A stretch of DNA of 64,000 nt, taken from the NCBI GenBank assembly GCA_030765065.1, contig CM060978.1, positions 53,720,421-53,784,420 of the forward strand, read 5' to 3'. Each line of letters opens with the position of its first letter. The stretch's first letter is position 1. Under the pieces are notes generated by a model, which searched no databases, had not been told where the DNA came from, and saw nothing but the letters and a program-made list of their open reading frames with translations. A program made the position numbers and the translations under genes. Source of the stretch: Deroplatys truncata (taxonomy: Eukaryota; Arthropoda; Insecta; Mantodea; Mantidae). Shown here in pieces: positions 45,166 to 56,105 of this stretch.

Positions 45166-46285
45166 AAAGATATTTCTTTAATCTTACTGTAACAATCAAT
45201 TTTGTACACCTCTGTATCATTTATTTAAAAAGCAATGTTGTTATAAAAGTTTCCTATGATTCCGACACATTCATGCCAAATTGTAATGTTATACCTATTG
45301 CTCCTTAGTATTTAGTTTTTATTTTGTAAACTATAACCCTAATATGCATCTATATGTAAAATAGGGTTGACAACTGTGGAAAAATATATATACAGAAAGA
45401 ATGATACAGTTTGTGTATTCTACTGTTTTTCAAGGTCTTTTATTTTACTAGTTTTAAAATTAAATTTTTCAAGTTTTGCATGTGTGGTATTTACAAAATT
45501 ATTTTACATGCATTTAGTACAGCACAAATATTTTGGTATAATACTTCAAATTATGGTGAAAATGTATTTTATTTGACAGAGGAACAGTCTCTAAGTTGGA
45601 ATTATTAACTTTTTACTGAACTTTGTAAGTGTGCGCTGGCCAACAAAACTGCATATATTTGTATTTTTAACTATTGGGTGGTATTCAAAGGATCTCCATA
45701 TCACTTTAGAATACTAATAAATAGAAAATTTGGTGCTGTTGGTAATGTGAGAACAAATAAGAAAGATATGCTCTCTGATATAACTCATAATAAAGTCAAA
45801 TGTGGCAAGTATGAATCATGGTACACAATAAATATTCTGTGTGTGAAATAAAAGAATTATAAATACAATTATTTCCTATCAATGAAACATGAAGCTGCTG
45901 ACACTATAGGCAAGCTGAGAAGGAAAATCAGACACCCAGAGAGAAGGTAAAGAAACCTTGTATTTACTCCTTGAGTATCTACTAGAAATAAATAGGTGTC
46001 AATTTGTAAGATCAGGTTTGTTTCCTATAATGCGATGCAGAGCTAAACATTACATGAAAATACTCTTCTGTCAGCTAGACAGATAACTAGATGGCAGTAC
46101 AACCAACACTAAATTAGGAGATCCCCTTCTAGATGCCAAGGGACATACAACTGATGATGCAAATAAATGCCTTTGAAACATGTTATGAGTCAAAACGTAG
46201 TAAGTGAAACTAAAACATCACCAATCCATTCACAAATTCAATTATGTTAAAAATGTTCACTGTTTATAAGCACTTCTAATAATAA
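45166..46285. other. Unannotated stretch, possible LINE tail
   Basis: 46150-46210 (AACTGATGATGCAAATAAAT, GAAACATGTTATGAG) resembles the 3' UTR phrase common at insect LINE ends. No coding block is recognisable upstream. Confidence 0.35.
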
Positions 46286-46289
46286 TTTA

Positions 46290-46635
46290 TTATATAGTAC
46301 CTTACTCAAAATCATTAAGATCCAGTTTGGAGAAAGTCAAGTATAACAAAAAATGTTCCCTGTAAAGGGTAGTTTGGGATGGGAAGATCATATTGTAATC
46401 TTTGGTCACATCCTTATAAGATGCTGAATTTAAATACCAAATTTGGTATTTATTTGACATCTCATGTTTTAATATGCTGTTTACAGACCCACAGACATAT
46501 GGAAGTTTTTCCAAAAATGCTTCTTGTTTTTATTTAGGTGCCACAAAATGTGTATTTGTAAATGAAATTTTGATATTGAATTTTTGGATCGAGTACAATA
46601 CCTCCATAGGTAAGTGCTAGAGAAAGTACTCCACT
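46290..46635 (+). mobile_element. Family A body fragment, old
   Basis: TCAAAATCATTAAGATCCAG, CCCTGTAAAGGGTAGTTTGG, CAGACCCACAGACATATGG, TGCTAGAGAAAGTACTCC. The head is absent. Confidence 0.65.
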
Positions 46636-46650
46636 AAATACATATAATAT

Positions 46651-46960
46651 TGTAGCAACTCCATGCGGAGTCCGATCCATGCCCAGGAAGTTGTGTCAGG
46701 TTGCATTAAGTGTTGTAATGAGGGAGGTGCTAGCAATGAGGATGGCAGGTTGCTGATCTGTTCCTCTAAAATGTATTTATTGGCCACATAGGTGAGCCAA
46801 CTCTCTCAATTCTCTTCATCAGCAGCTGTAACATGGAGGCTACACCTGTTTCAGGTTCAGTACCCCTAACTAATTAGTAAATCTTTAAGTTTGCGCAGTA
46901 AGTCCTGCCAGGTTTATTCAGGTGAGTCATGAGCATGTAGAGTTAAGTTCTTGCACAACA
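46651..46960 (-). mobile_element. LTR-like segment with adjacent purine tract
   Basis: On the minus strand it starts TGTTGTGCAAGAACTTAACT and ends GTTGCTACA, so it has TG...CA ends. It contains CCAATAAATACATTTT as a polyadenylation-like signal. Directly upstream on the same strand is CAAAGTGGGGGGGTC, a good polypurine tract. This suggests the 3' LTR of a Gypsy-like retrotransposon whose internal part would lie to the right. No pol motif or second LTR was found, so this is tentative. Confidence 0.4.
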
Positions 46961-47499
46961 GACCCCCCCACTTTGAAGAGGCCACAACCCCCTTCAATTT
47001 ACCAAGGAATATAGCCAATACCTTTTATAGAATCCCTGGCATTTATTTCACACTCCTCCTCTGAGCATCCTTATGGTGCCCCTCACCCCAGTACCAATCG
47101 TCTCTACCCCCTGATGCTACTTGCCTCCCTACTATCAATAACCCCCGGGGCTAACCTGAACATATTGCTATAAAAGTGCATATCTCATATTTTCACTTCC
47201 AGTTTTTGCAATGCACTTAACACATGTCTATTGCATACTATTTGTTTGGCAATAGTGAATAATAGAAATGCTTATGCAAAATAAAATTAATCACTGTCAG
47301 TTGCTCAAAGTGGTATCAAGGTCAAGCGTGCTAGCCTGTGTGAACTGATCTATTACTCATTGATCAAGCCAATTGACAACTGATGGTGGGTTGGCTGCTT
47401 GCACCAAAAGTTATCTTTAAATGCTGAATATAAATCATTAACAAATAAAGGACATAAAGACAAGAAGACTTAAATAATAAAATTCAAGTATCAAATACG
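46961..47499. other. C-rich then AT-rich stretch, unassigned
   Basis: 46961-47160 is rich in CCCC runs (CACCCCAGTACCAATCG, ACCCCCTGATGC), possibly internal sequence of the LTR-like element. The remainder is unrecognised. Confidence 0.3.
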
Positions 47500-47695
47500 A
47501 TTATACTGCATGTCTGCAACAATAAATCAAACCCGGCAGAGAGTGGGGAAGGGAAGTAAAGCTGGTGGTCCCCTCAAGCTTGATAAAGAGGCCTCTGAGC
47601 AAAATTACCGGTCTTTCACGCTCAAAATAGAATGGGATGCTAAAGACCACAGCAGCTAAAGAGCATCCATAAATAAACCATAATTTAATTTGCAA
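47500..47695 (+). mobile_element. tRNA-derived SINE (type S2), 5'-truncated
   Basis: Begins AATCAAACCCGGCAGAG (B-box region), runs through CTTGATAAAGAGGCCTCTGA and GGTCTTTCACGCTC, and ends GAGCATCCATAAATAAAC. Same order as the reverse copy at 62500. Confidence 0.75.
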
Positions 47696-47995
47696 CAATA
47701 AATATAGATATTAATATTTGGAGGATTAAATACATTTTATTAACATTTGCGGTAAAAATACAAAATGCATGAAGTGCAGGAATTTCAACTTCCCATGCAT
47801 GATAGCATGGGCAGGAACTGGATAAAAAAACACTATCCTAGAAAAAATAATTTTGTGAACACCATACATGAAAAAATTCATGACATTTTCTAAAAAGTAT
47901 GAAACTAATTAAAATCCAACTTCTGAAAAACCGCTAGAATATGTATACTGTAATTATTGTTCTTTCGCATAATGGACAAGATTGTAAAGGTAGAA

Positions 47996-48092
47996 TTAGA
48001 CTGAAAAATCCAATGCCATGGCCAGGATTTGAACCATGGACTTAAGAGTTTCTATCTAGTTACTCTAACCAACTAAGCTACCATGACAACAT
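47996..48092 (-). repeat. tRNA-like sequence (SINE head or tRNA pseudogene)
   Basis: On the minus strand: TGTCATGGTAGCTTAGTTGG with A-box spacing, B box GGTTCAAATCC and an acceptor-like pairing GTCATGG/CCATGGC. The anticodon stem does not fold cleanly, so a functional tRNA is unlikely. Confidence 0.5.
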
Positions 48093-48423
48093 CTCAAATT
48101 AAGTGTAAGTCACCAGTGGGGTATGTCATTTCAAAATAACTTGAGATCTCCTTGTGGTTTACTGGGAAAAATGCAAGTCAGTGGGGGAATTTTATGTAAA
48201 CTATAATATTGCTTATGCTTGTACAATTTCAAAATGGTGATTTTCTCTCTGTTAATTTGGCTACTAGAAATTCTTAAAGTAGAGATGAATACTTTTTGCA
48301 GCTATTATACTTAACTCCAATCCACAGATCATGTAACTGATCTAAAAGCAACAAACCAAGTTGCACTCATACACCCACAGAGTCACACATACTCACTAAA
48401 TAACAGTTAGAAACACTGCATTT
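48093..48423. other. Region 3' of the ABCG stop codon
   Basis: Expected 3' UTR and downstream sequence of the ABCG gene. AAATAAA overlaps the stop codon; no other strong polyadenylation signal was picked out. Confidence 0.4.
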
Positions 48424-48825
48424 TTATTTATGCCTTAATATTTTAGTAGCATAGTTCAAAATCTGATTTGAGAACTCTGTAGTAAGCCTGTAGCGTAGAG
48501 CTAGGTAAGCAACAATGCGGTAGATAAGTCCAAACACAAGTAAACCCAGTAACTGACCCCAAGTGGTTAAACCGTCCATGCCAAGATCTCGGAGTAGAAG
48601 TTCTGGATCCTGGTAGTGGCAATAGTTGAGTTCTGCATCAATACAGTTCATCATGGGACGATTGTCACCATATATTGACACCGTGATTCCTGTCAGGCCA
48701 TAGCGAAGGAAGCTAAGGCTCATAAGGATGTACATAGTCTTCTCAATGGCAGGTCCATGACCCATTCCATACACTGCGAGGGCAAGCAGGGGCGAGAATG
48801 TTGCGGGTGCTACTATGGATCCATT
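48424..48825 (-). CDS. ABCG half-transporter, terminal exon with stop codon
   Basis: This last coding exon is 402 bp including the stop and follows a T-rich tract and CAG. It encodes NGSIVAPATFSPLLALAVYG, then helix 5 ending in SFLRYGLTG, the extracellular loop with ISIYG-like TVSIYGDNRP and paired cysteines (NCIDAELNYCHYQDPELLLR), then a final helix GLLVFGLIYRIVAYLALRYR, a short tail TTEFSNQILNYATKILRHK and TAA. Helix 5 L-R-Y-G, the cysteine pair in the last loop and the terminal R-x-x-A-Y-x-x-L-R-Y pattern are diagnostic of the ABCG1/ABCG4 group. An AATAAA overlaps the stop region (AAATAAATAAAA). The upstream intron (48826-54726) is 5.9 kb and holds five or more repeat insertions. Confidence 0.95.
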   Translation of the reverse strand, partial: NGSIVAPATFSPLLALAVYGMGHGPAIEKTMYILMSLSFLRYGLTGITVSIYGDNRPMMNCIDAELNYCHYQDPELLLRDLGMDGLTTWGQLLGLLVFGLIYRIVAYLALRYRLTTEFSNQILNYATKILRHK

Positions 48826-49002
48826 CTGAAAGGGTTTAAAAAAATCATCAGCTATGTTTCAACATTTTAAAATTGAAATTAATATTAAGTTTTCCTTATA
48901 CTGCTCTTAATATCCAAACATTCTTAATTTACTTTAATCCATTTTCTACAAACAATCAATAAAAAAAATCAACATACTACATTCACATTACTTTCTCTAC
49001 CC

Positions 49003-49834
49003 ATGTCATTTATTACTTTGTCTTCATGTACATAATATGTAGAGAAGATACTGTATTTCACCCAAAAATTTGATATTGAGATTTCACTGTAAATACATGT
49101 TTTGAGGTCCCCTGAAACCAAAAAAAAAGCATTTTTAAAAAAAGCCTGTGTCTGTGAACAGCATAACTCAAAAACGAAAAGTTAGATAAATACCAAACTT
49201 GGTATTTAAGTTCAGTATCTTCCAATGATGTGATAGGAAGATTTTCAAGGAAATCCCCCTACCCCAAATACCCTTTACATCGAACATTTATCAAAAGTTT
49301 TGATTTTCTAAAAAAAATTGTTTTCATGATGTTTATTACAATACCATATATTAAAGATATTTACATAACAATAAAACGTATATCTTGAATTTTCTAAGAA
49401 CAGGCAGTGAAGTCCTCTTCATTTAGCAGGAATTTTGTATAATCTTGTTTAACCAGTAAAAGTTAAGCGATAGATGAAAATGCACTGCACAAAAAATGTA
49501 GATCTCTTTAAAACATATAATTTATTTTAAATAAACTTTTTTTGTAGCATAAGACATTTCTGAGATATCTGTTATTAATGGTTTGAATTGTCATTCTTAT
49601 AAGTTCTGTCAACATTCACTTGTTTCTCATAGTTGCATGAAAAGAGTATGGAAATAAAGCATATAGTGCCCAGTTCTTAACATTTGACTATCGCTATTTC
49701 CTTAGCATTTATTATGAAATGTATAATGTAGCTAATAATGAAGTAGATATAAAAATAAAGTTTCCGAAAAATAAGTTTTATTTCCATTAATAAATTATAT
49801 AGGATAGAGAAAACACGTGAATGCAACACATCAG
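49003..49834 (-). mobile_element. Family A element, old copy
   Basis: TTACTTTCTCTACCCATG start; ATATTGAGATTTCACTGTAA; GCCTGTGTCTGTGAACAGC; head CATTTGACTATCGCTATTTC; end GAATGCAACACATCAG. Diverged from the neighbour that begins five bases later. Confidence 0.7.
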
Positions 49835-49839
49835 TGTTT

Positions 49840-50683
49840 TTACTTTCTCTACTACGTATAGTAAGTAGGGGAAGTATTGTATTCCACCCAAAAATTTGAT
49901 ACCGATTTCACCGGAAATACATGTTTTGAGACCCCCTGAATCCGAAGAAAGCATTTTTGGAAACATGTCCATGTGTGTGTCTGTGTGTCTGTGAACAGCA
50001 TAACTCAGAAACGAACTGTCGGATAAACACCAAACTTGGTATTTAGGTTCAGTATCTTCCAGAGATGCGACACGAAGGTTTTCAAGAAAATCCCCCCACC
50101 CCAGATTACCCTTTACATGGAAGATTTTTCGAAAATTTTAATTTTCTCAAAAATGGCTCTAACGATTTTGATTAAAATATCATATGTTTAAGATATTTTC
50201 ATGACAAATAAAATGAATATCTCGAATTTTCTGGGAATGTCTCCAAAAGTGTTCTTCATTGTGAACGACTTTTGCATAACTGGTAAACCATAAGAGATAG
50301 AAAATAATACACAATTTATGTCATATACATGTTTTTTGTAGAGTGAAGCATTTTCGAGATATTGCTTGTTATTCCCTTAAATTTTTAATAGTTTTCTCAA
50401 ATGGGAATTTGTTATTCATTTTTTTGTCTTGGATATACAAAGAGTATTAATCTGTGGCAAAGGGAATGGTGCTGCACCTAGCAACCAGCTATTAAGAGAT
50501 ACGTATGTGCTTAAAGGCTACTGTATTTCTATATTGCCCTTGTAAATATATATTCCCCTTACATCTACAAGAAAATTAGCAATAAGATAGAGTCTCGATT
50601 AACATGTAGCATATGGAGAATAAGCGTTTGTAAAAATAGTTTGTGCAAGAGTAGAGAATGTCATGTGAGTGTAACACATTAGA
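49840..50683 (-). mobile_element. Family A element with H' head
   Basis: TTACTTTCTCTACTACGTAT start; GTGTGTGTCTGTGTGTCTGT microsatellite; H' head (GGATATACAAAGAGTATTAA, ATTGCCCTTGTAAATATATA); end GTAACACATTAGA. Confidence 0.8.
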
Positions 50684-50880
50684 TTTGTTTATGTCCTGGA
50701 CATGCAAAGAGCGCTTAAAATACTTGACTATCACTTAAAACCTACCATGTTCCCCTTGCATCTACAAGAAAATTAGCAATAAGGTTAACATCTTGATTAA
50801 CATGAAGCATACGGAGAATAGGCGTTTGTAAAAATAGTTTGTACAAGAGTAGAGAAAGTATGTGAGTGTAACACATCAGA
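50684..50880 (-). repeat. Tandem extra family A head module, shortened
   Basis: About 197 bp: TTTATGTCCTGGACATGCAA, GACTATCACTTAAAACC, ACATGAAGCATACGGAG, TAACACATCAGA. As at 18169 and 24886, it is a standard head placed directly behind an H' head. Confidence 0.75.
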
Positions 50881-51335
50881 CTTTTAATATAGGTTCTACA
50901 AATTATTCTTATGAAAGCTTATTGTTCTATCTACTGTGCAGAAATAGTTTCACTGCACTTTCACTGAAGGTAGAAGGGGCATAGAGGAAACTGAATTAAC
51001 AGTCAGGTGTTTAAAGGCAGAATGCATTTACTGGCCTTAAATACCATACTCTTTTCATGAAATGCAAATAACAGCATTTTAAAATGATGAAGTATTGAAA
51101 AATTCAAAGCAATAAATGGATACCTCAGAAATGGCTGATACACAAAAACAAATCATACCTATGTGTTTTAAAGAGATATCTACATTTTTTGTGCAGTATG
51201 CTATGTTTATCTCTTATGCCTTATCGATTATACAAAATACATTTTGGGTGAAGAGACCTTCACAGTCTATTCTCAGGAAATTCAGGATAGGCATTTTATT
51301 TGTGATGTAAATATTTTAAATATATGGTATTTTAA

Positions 51336-52206
51336 GGGGACAAGGTAGTCTGAACACATGGAAATTACACCTTAACTGTGTTAAATTACCACTGCTCTTA
51401 AAGTTCTAAATGGTTTTTCCTGAAATTTATATGATTTATTTTATAAATAATGACAATTATTTCCAGTGGCTGTTTACATTGATAGCTTATGTATTTGAGT
51501 TCATAAAAATTATTTCGTTCAGCAGAAAAATAATAAATCTATTGTAAAACATGTGAATTCATGTACCTTTTTCTCTGATACTACTTGCAATACAGAATCA
51601 CACTTTTGCATGCTTGTTTTTAGTAAAATCAGCTATCTTTTGAACCTCAGTTATTTAGTTGTATATATCAGTTCACTAGAAATTGAAAAAAAATTATTTG
51701 CAAAGTCAAAAAAGTAAAAAGTGAAAAATTTGCATTGTTGTTGCTTTCTTAATATCACCAATATACATTATAAAATTATGATTGTGGTTCAGAAAGTTTA
51801 GCTATGTGTTCCAAAAATGTTTTGAGAAAACTGAATTTAAAGTTTTCATTAAAATTCTGACGCACTTCAGTACATTCCAGGGTTATAATCATCTGCACCT
51901 TCATTCCTGGATCGCTTCAGCTCTTGTGATTGCCTTTCTTGGTCCTGGTCTCTTTGTTAATTGCTGAACTGTTCGCTAGGTATGATACAGTCATTTGTTG
52001 TTGAAATATACAAAAATGTTCTAAAACGGGGCATTGCATGACAGCTTTAAAGACATGCAGACTAGCATTTAAATGGTATTTAAATGCCTTAAAAACCTCT
52101 TATCCCCCAAAAAGTATATATTTTATGAAACTGGAAATAATAGAGATTTTATTAGTGCCTGAAACAAAAAATGTGATTTTTGACCATTTCAGAGTACCTT
52201 GTTCTC
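51336..52206. mobile_element. TTAA-flanked TIR element (piggyBac-like, non-autonomous)
   Basis: Flanked by TTAA on both sides (51332-51335 and 52207-52210). Terminal inverted repeats of about 19 bp: GGGGACAAGGTAGTCTGAA and, reversed from the right end, GAGAACAAGGTACTCTGAA. The 871-bp interior is AT-rich with no long ORF. TTAA duplication is characteristic of piggyBac transposons; assignment otherwise rests on the termini. Confidence 0.75.
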
Positions 52207-52335
52207 TTAAACAAAACCGTTAGAGCCATTTTTGAGAAAGTAAAGAATATCAAAAAGTTTTCATGTAAAGGGTAGTTTGGGGGGAGGTTTGTTGAAAATC
52301 TTAATGTTGTATCTTTAGAAGCTACTGAACTTCTA

Positions 52336-53439
52336 CTGTCCATTCCAAACCAGAGTTCCCTCTGATGTAAACAGAAGCACGAGCTTCGGCTTGTCACGAA
52401 CCCGAGAATATACTCATACGCCAATGTAAATAGTTCCTTAATACATGCATTGTATTATGAAATATTAGCGCAGGAAAGGTATAGAACTGCACATTTTATT
52501 GCAGTTATCATAAGAACTCATTGTTAAAGGTAATGGATATATACTAGCTGTTAAGAGATTACAAAATATGATTTTCGCCTGCTATTGCGCTAACGCCAAG
52601 AGCATCTTGTTTGTTAATACCAACCGTATGCATGACTGCCACTCTCTTACATATACAAGAAATGCACCAATGAATTCCCAGAGATGCTATCTGAGTACCG
52701 AATAAACACTTTGCGTAACACAGGATATATGATAAGCGAACAGTCATTCATAATACACTAACACACATATGCTCAGCTCAGGTCAAATCTTGTGATTTAG
52801 TCAGCTGGTATTTGAGTTTACATGGCAGAGGTAGGTGCATGTACTGCAAATAAACTATTCAAACACAGAAGCGGGAAACAGTTAAAAAGTGGCTAAAAAC
52901 AAACAATACTTCATATATTCAACTCACTATTACAAAAATACCCGACACTTGCATTATTGCATATTACGAAACTAATATCAGATTTTACAGGCGTTTCAGT
53001 GAAAAGTGTAACCAAAGCGAGCAGGGAATATAAACAGACATAATACAACATAGAAGAGGATAAAATGTGGGAAATTGTTTTAAGTGCGACAGTGCTGTGG
53101 ATAAGCTTGTCATTATTTTGGAGAGTAGTCCTGATTCCGATATGGCAGCTGAGTCATCTTCAGAGGATTCGGATTTGGGTGTTGCACTTTTGCCCGAGGA
53201 TTGTGATTAACGTAAGTAAAATGTTCATTGCCGCATACTTATTAAATCGATTGTTACCTCAGGTTCCATTTTGAACTATGATTCTCACGCAGGGCACCTT
53301 TTTATAGATTAAATAGTGTTCAACAAGCATGTGGGAGGGGAACAAGCAGTCATTATGGGCGGGGATTGCGAACTACTTTCGCACGGATAATACAAAGAGT
53401 TTGTTTTCAGTGAAAGGCACTCTGGTTTGGAATGGACAG
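52336..53439 (+). mobile_element. TA-flanked TIR element of unassigned family
   Basis: 1104 bp, flanked by TA (52334-52335 and 53440-53441). The first 21 bases (CTGTCCATTCCAAACCAGAG plus T) are perfectly mirrored at the right end. A plus-strand frame at about 53090-53205 reads LVIILESSPDSDMAAESSSE, DSDLGVALLPEDCD and stops just before GTAAGT, an acidic stretch like the N-terminus of some transposases. No catalytic block is present. Confidence 0.7.
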
Positions 53440-53810
53440 TAAGTCTGGTATTCATCGAACTTTTAATTTTAGAGTTATGCTGTTCCCTCTCACTCTCTCC
53501 ATAGAGAAAGTAATTAAAGCATATAAATATTTGTGGTATTTGCTGGCATATGTTTCAATTTTTCCAAATTTGAAACAGTACATATTGAAAGATTAAATGT
53601 TCATTCTTCTACTTTTCATGACCTTGTGGATGGGAGTTTTCTTAACCCTGACCATCATCTCAACCTCGTACAAGATATTATGTGAATGAAACAATTTTAT
53701 GGAGATACTTTAAGAATTATAAAAAAAAAGTTTTCTGCATTAAACCAGAACAAGTAGAGAAATTATTGTGACTGTTATTCATCAAAAATAAACAATTGTA
53801 AATGTCTTTA

Positions 53811-54698
53811 TTACTTTCTCTATGTATAGTAAGTAGGGGAAGTATTTCATACCGAGATTTTACCGGAAATATATGTTTTGAGACACCCTGAATCCAAAAA
53901 AAGCATTTTTGGAAACATGTCCATGTAGGTGTCTTTGTGTATGTCTGTGTGTCTGTGAACAGCATAACTCAGAAACGAACAGTCGAATAAACACCAAACT
54001 TGGTATTTAGGTTCAGTATCTTCCAGAGATGTGACAAAAAGGTTTTCAAGAAAATCCCCCCACCCCAGATTACCCTTTACATGGAACATTTTTCGAAAAT
54101 TTTAATTTTCTCAAAAATGGTTCTTAACGATTTTGATTAAGATATTGTATGTTTACGATATTTTCATGACAAATAAAATGTATATCTTGAATTTTCTGGG
54201 AATGTCTCCAAAAGTATTCTTCATTGTGAACGACTTTTGCATAACTGGTAAACCATAAGAGATAGACAAATTTTTACTAGACAATAAATGTAGATCGCGT
54301 TAAAATACACAATTTATCTCATATACTTTTTTTGTTGAGTGAACCATTTTCGAGATATTGCTTGTTATTCCCTTAAAGTTTTCAATACTAATTTTCTCAA
54401 ATGGGAATTCGTTATTCATTTTTTTTGTCTTGGATATGCAAAGAGTATTAATCTGTGGGAAAGGGAATGGTGCTGCACCTAGCAACCAGCTATTAAGAGA
54501 TATGTATGTGCTTAAAGGCTACTGTATTTCTATATTGCCCTTGTAAATATATTTTTCCCTTACATCTACAAGAAAATTAGCAATAATATAGAGTCTGCAA
54601 ATGTTTATCCGGAATAACATGAAGTAGATGGAGAATAAGCGTTTGTAAAAATAGTTTGTACAAGAGTAGAAAAAGTCATGTGAGTGTAACACATCAGA
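53811..54698 (-). mobile_element. Family A element with H' head, next to a splice donor
   Basis: TTACTTTCTCTATGTATAGT start; microsatellite GTGTATGTCTGTGTGTCTGT; H' head (GGATATGCAAAGAGTATTAA, GGAATGGTGCTGCACC); end GTAACACATCAGA. It ends 28 bp from the coding end of the ABCG exon at 54727. Confidence 0.8.
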
Positions 54699-54726
54699 TT
54701 TTTTTCCCTATAAATTAAAATCATAC

Positions 54727-54882
54727 CATTATACTGAATATTGATCCAACTATCAACCCTAGACCTTCAGAAACAAATCCAATCATGATGCCAGATGAAA
54801 AAAACCAGAGAAATCGTGAAACTTCTAGGAGTTGTGATGACAAAAGGTAACTAATGGCTGAAAAGATGAAGCCAAAAAGTAC
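54727..54882 (-). CDS. ABCG half-transporter, internal exon with two membrane helices
   Basis: A 156-bp exon (52 codons, phase 0 at both ends) bounded by TTTTTCAG and GTATGA. It encodes VLFGFIFSAISYLLSSQ, an SRFLWFF segment, GIMIGFVSEGLGLIVG and SIFSIM. The S-x-G-L-x-x-x-x-G pattern after a hydrophobic helix matches the SLGLLIGA stretch of ABCG1/ABCG4. The donor is GTATGA, not GTAAGT. A family A repeat ends at 54698, so only 28 bp of unique intron separates repeat and splice donor. Family membership is firm; substrate is unknown. Confidence 0.92.
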
Positions 54883-55293
54883 CTGAAAAAGAAAAATAAG
54901 TGATCAGTATATTAATCTCCAATCCTATTATTGTATATGTATTGTATTTATTGTGCTAAGAGTTTTACAATTTGATTGTCTACTGCACTTTGACCCTGGT
55001 CACGCATTCTGTAGACAATCACTACAGATTATTTACATCTTACAGTTTCTTGTCAATAAATTATCTTTTTTTTTCATGTCCCATTTCCACTTGTTTTTCA
55101 CTTTTCACTTATTGATTACTTAACCATCACACATTCACTATAGTTTTCCATTCAAAGTAAGATGCGCTACCTCTTACTTTTCTCTTTCCACTGTCCAAAG
55201 TCATTTATGTTTTACTTTACACAAAAAATGTCCAATGCTTCTAGCATCCTTGGACATCATTTTGATCATAAGTGTATTTCTATCCCCCTTCAA

Positions 55294-55977
55294 CTACTTC
55301 CTATTAAAAAATTCTCTTCTACAATTTTCTGTTCCTTGGCACTTAAGTACTATGTGTTCAATGTCTTCATTACCACCACATATCGGACAATGGTTCTGAG
55401 GAATACCCTGTCTTAACCCTCTTAGCCTCCATGCTCCTGTTCTTACCCATGCAATAGATTCTCTCTCTTCTTTATTTACTATGTCTATATATTTTTCCCT
55501 ACCCCATGTATTTTTCATTGGCCTATAACAAACTAATGAGCTCTTTTCGTCAATCTCATTGAACATGATTTGTATTTCTATATCTTCCAGTCTTTTCCTT
55601 GCCTTTTTCCAAAAAATTTTCACATTATTTTCTCTCCTTCTCCACATCTCTCCTAACCCATTTTTCTCCAAAATGTTCCGTAAATTACTTACCCATCCAT
55701 CATTCATTAAACTATTCTCTTGGTATTTAATACATTGTCTTAACACATTACTTTTTCCTAGATTTAAAGTTCTGAACCAAAATGTCAAAGCTCTTTCCAT
55801 TATCTTCCCCTTAGTTGTCACCCTGCCCATCTTTAATTGTGCTATCTGTCTTACAATTGACTTCGGTAGTCCTAGTATTTCTCTACAAAACATCCTGTGC
55901 ACCACATCTATACTTTCCCATCCTCTATCTAATCCCCATATTTCTATACCATACATCATTATTGCCTCCACAACCAT
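55294..55977 (-). pseudogene. LINE ORF2 C-terminal region (227 codons, 5'-truncated)
   Basis: An open frame starting inside the RT palm/thumb region: MVVEAIMMYGIEIWGLDRGW (the YG.E.WG block after the RT domain), IDVVHRMFCREILGLP, then a basic middle and the C-terminal zinc-finger block HCPICGGNEDIEHIVLKCQG. This order is typical of non-LTR retrotransposon ORF2. The frame is intact over 684 bp, so the fragment is not old. It lies in an ABCG intron, sense to the gene. ORF1, endonuclease and RT catalytic motifs are absent. Confidence 0.8.
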
Positions 55978-56105
55978 CTCATAAACTTTTTCCAGCCATT
56001 TAACATCCTATTATAGCTAATTGAGTTCTTATCTATTATAGTGAATTTACACTTAAGAAAACAATACAGGTCTCATGGGCTTTTAGGTTTTGTGTACTCA
56101 CACCC

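Larger units (their letters stand above)
50886..53512 (+). mobile_element. Family A element, old copy with two TIR elements inserted
   Basis: Pieces 50886-51335, 52207-52335 and 53440-53512 together follow the family order: head (TTATTCTTATGAAAGCTTAT), body start (GAAATGGCTGATACAC), ATATGGTATTTTAA, then after the first insertion AAACCGTTAGAGCCATTTTT, AAGCTACTGAACTT, and after the second GTCTGGTATTCATCGAAC, AGAGTTATGCTGTT and CATAGAGAAAGTAA. Confidence 0.75.
48826..54726 (-). other. ABCG gene intron packed with family A copies and two TIR elements
   Basis: A 5.9-kb intron almost wholly built of repeats: family A copies at 49003-49834, 49840-50683, 50684-50880, an interrupted copy over 50886-53512, and 53811-54698, with TIR elements at 51336-52206 and 52336-53439 inserted in the interrupted copy. 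The stretch 53513-53810 shows nothing recognisable. Confidence 0.8.

Noticed and set aside
47996-48092. Possible functional tRNA gene on the minus strand
   Set aside because: A and B boxes and acceptor pairing are present, but the anticodon stem does not pair properly. SINE head or tRNA pseudogene is more likely.
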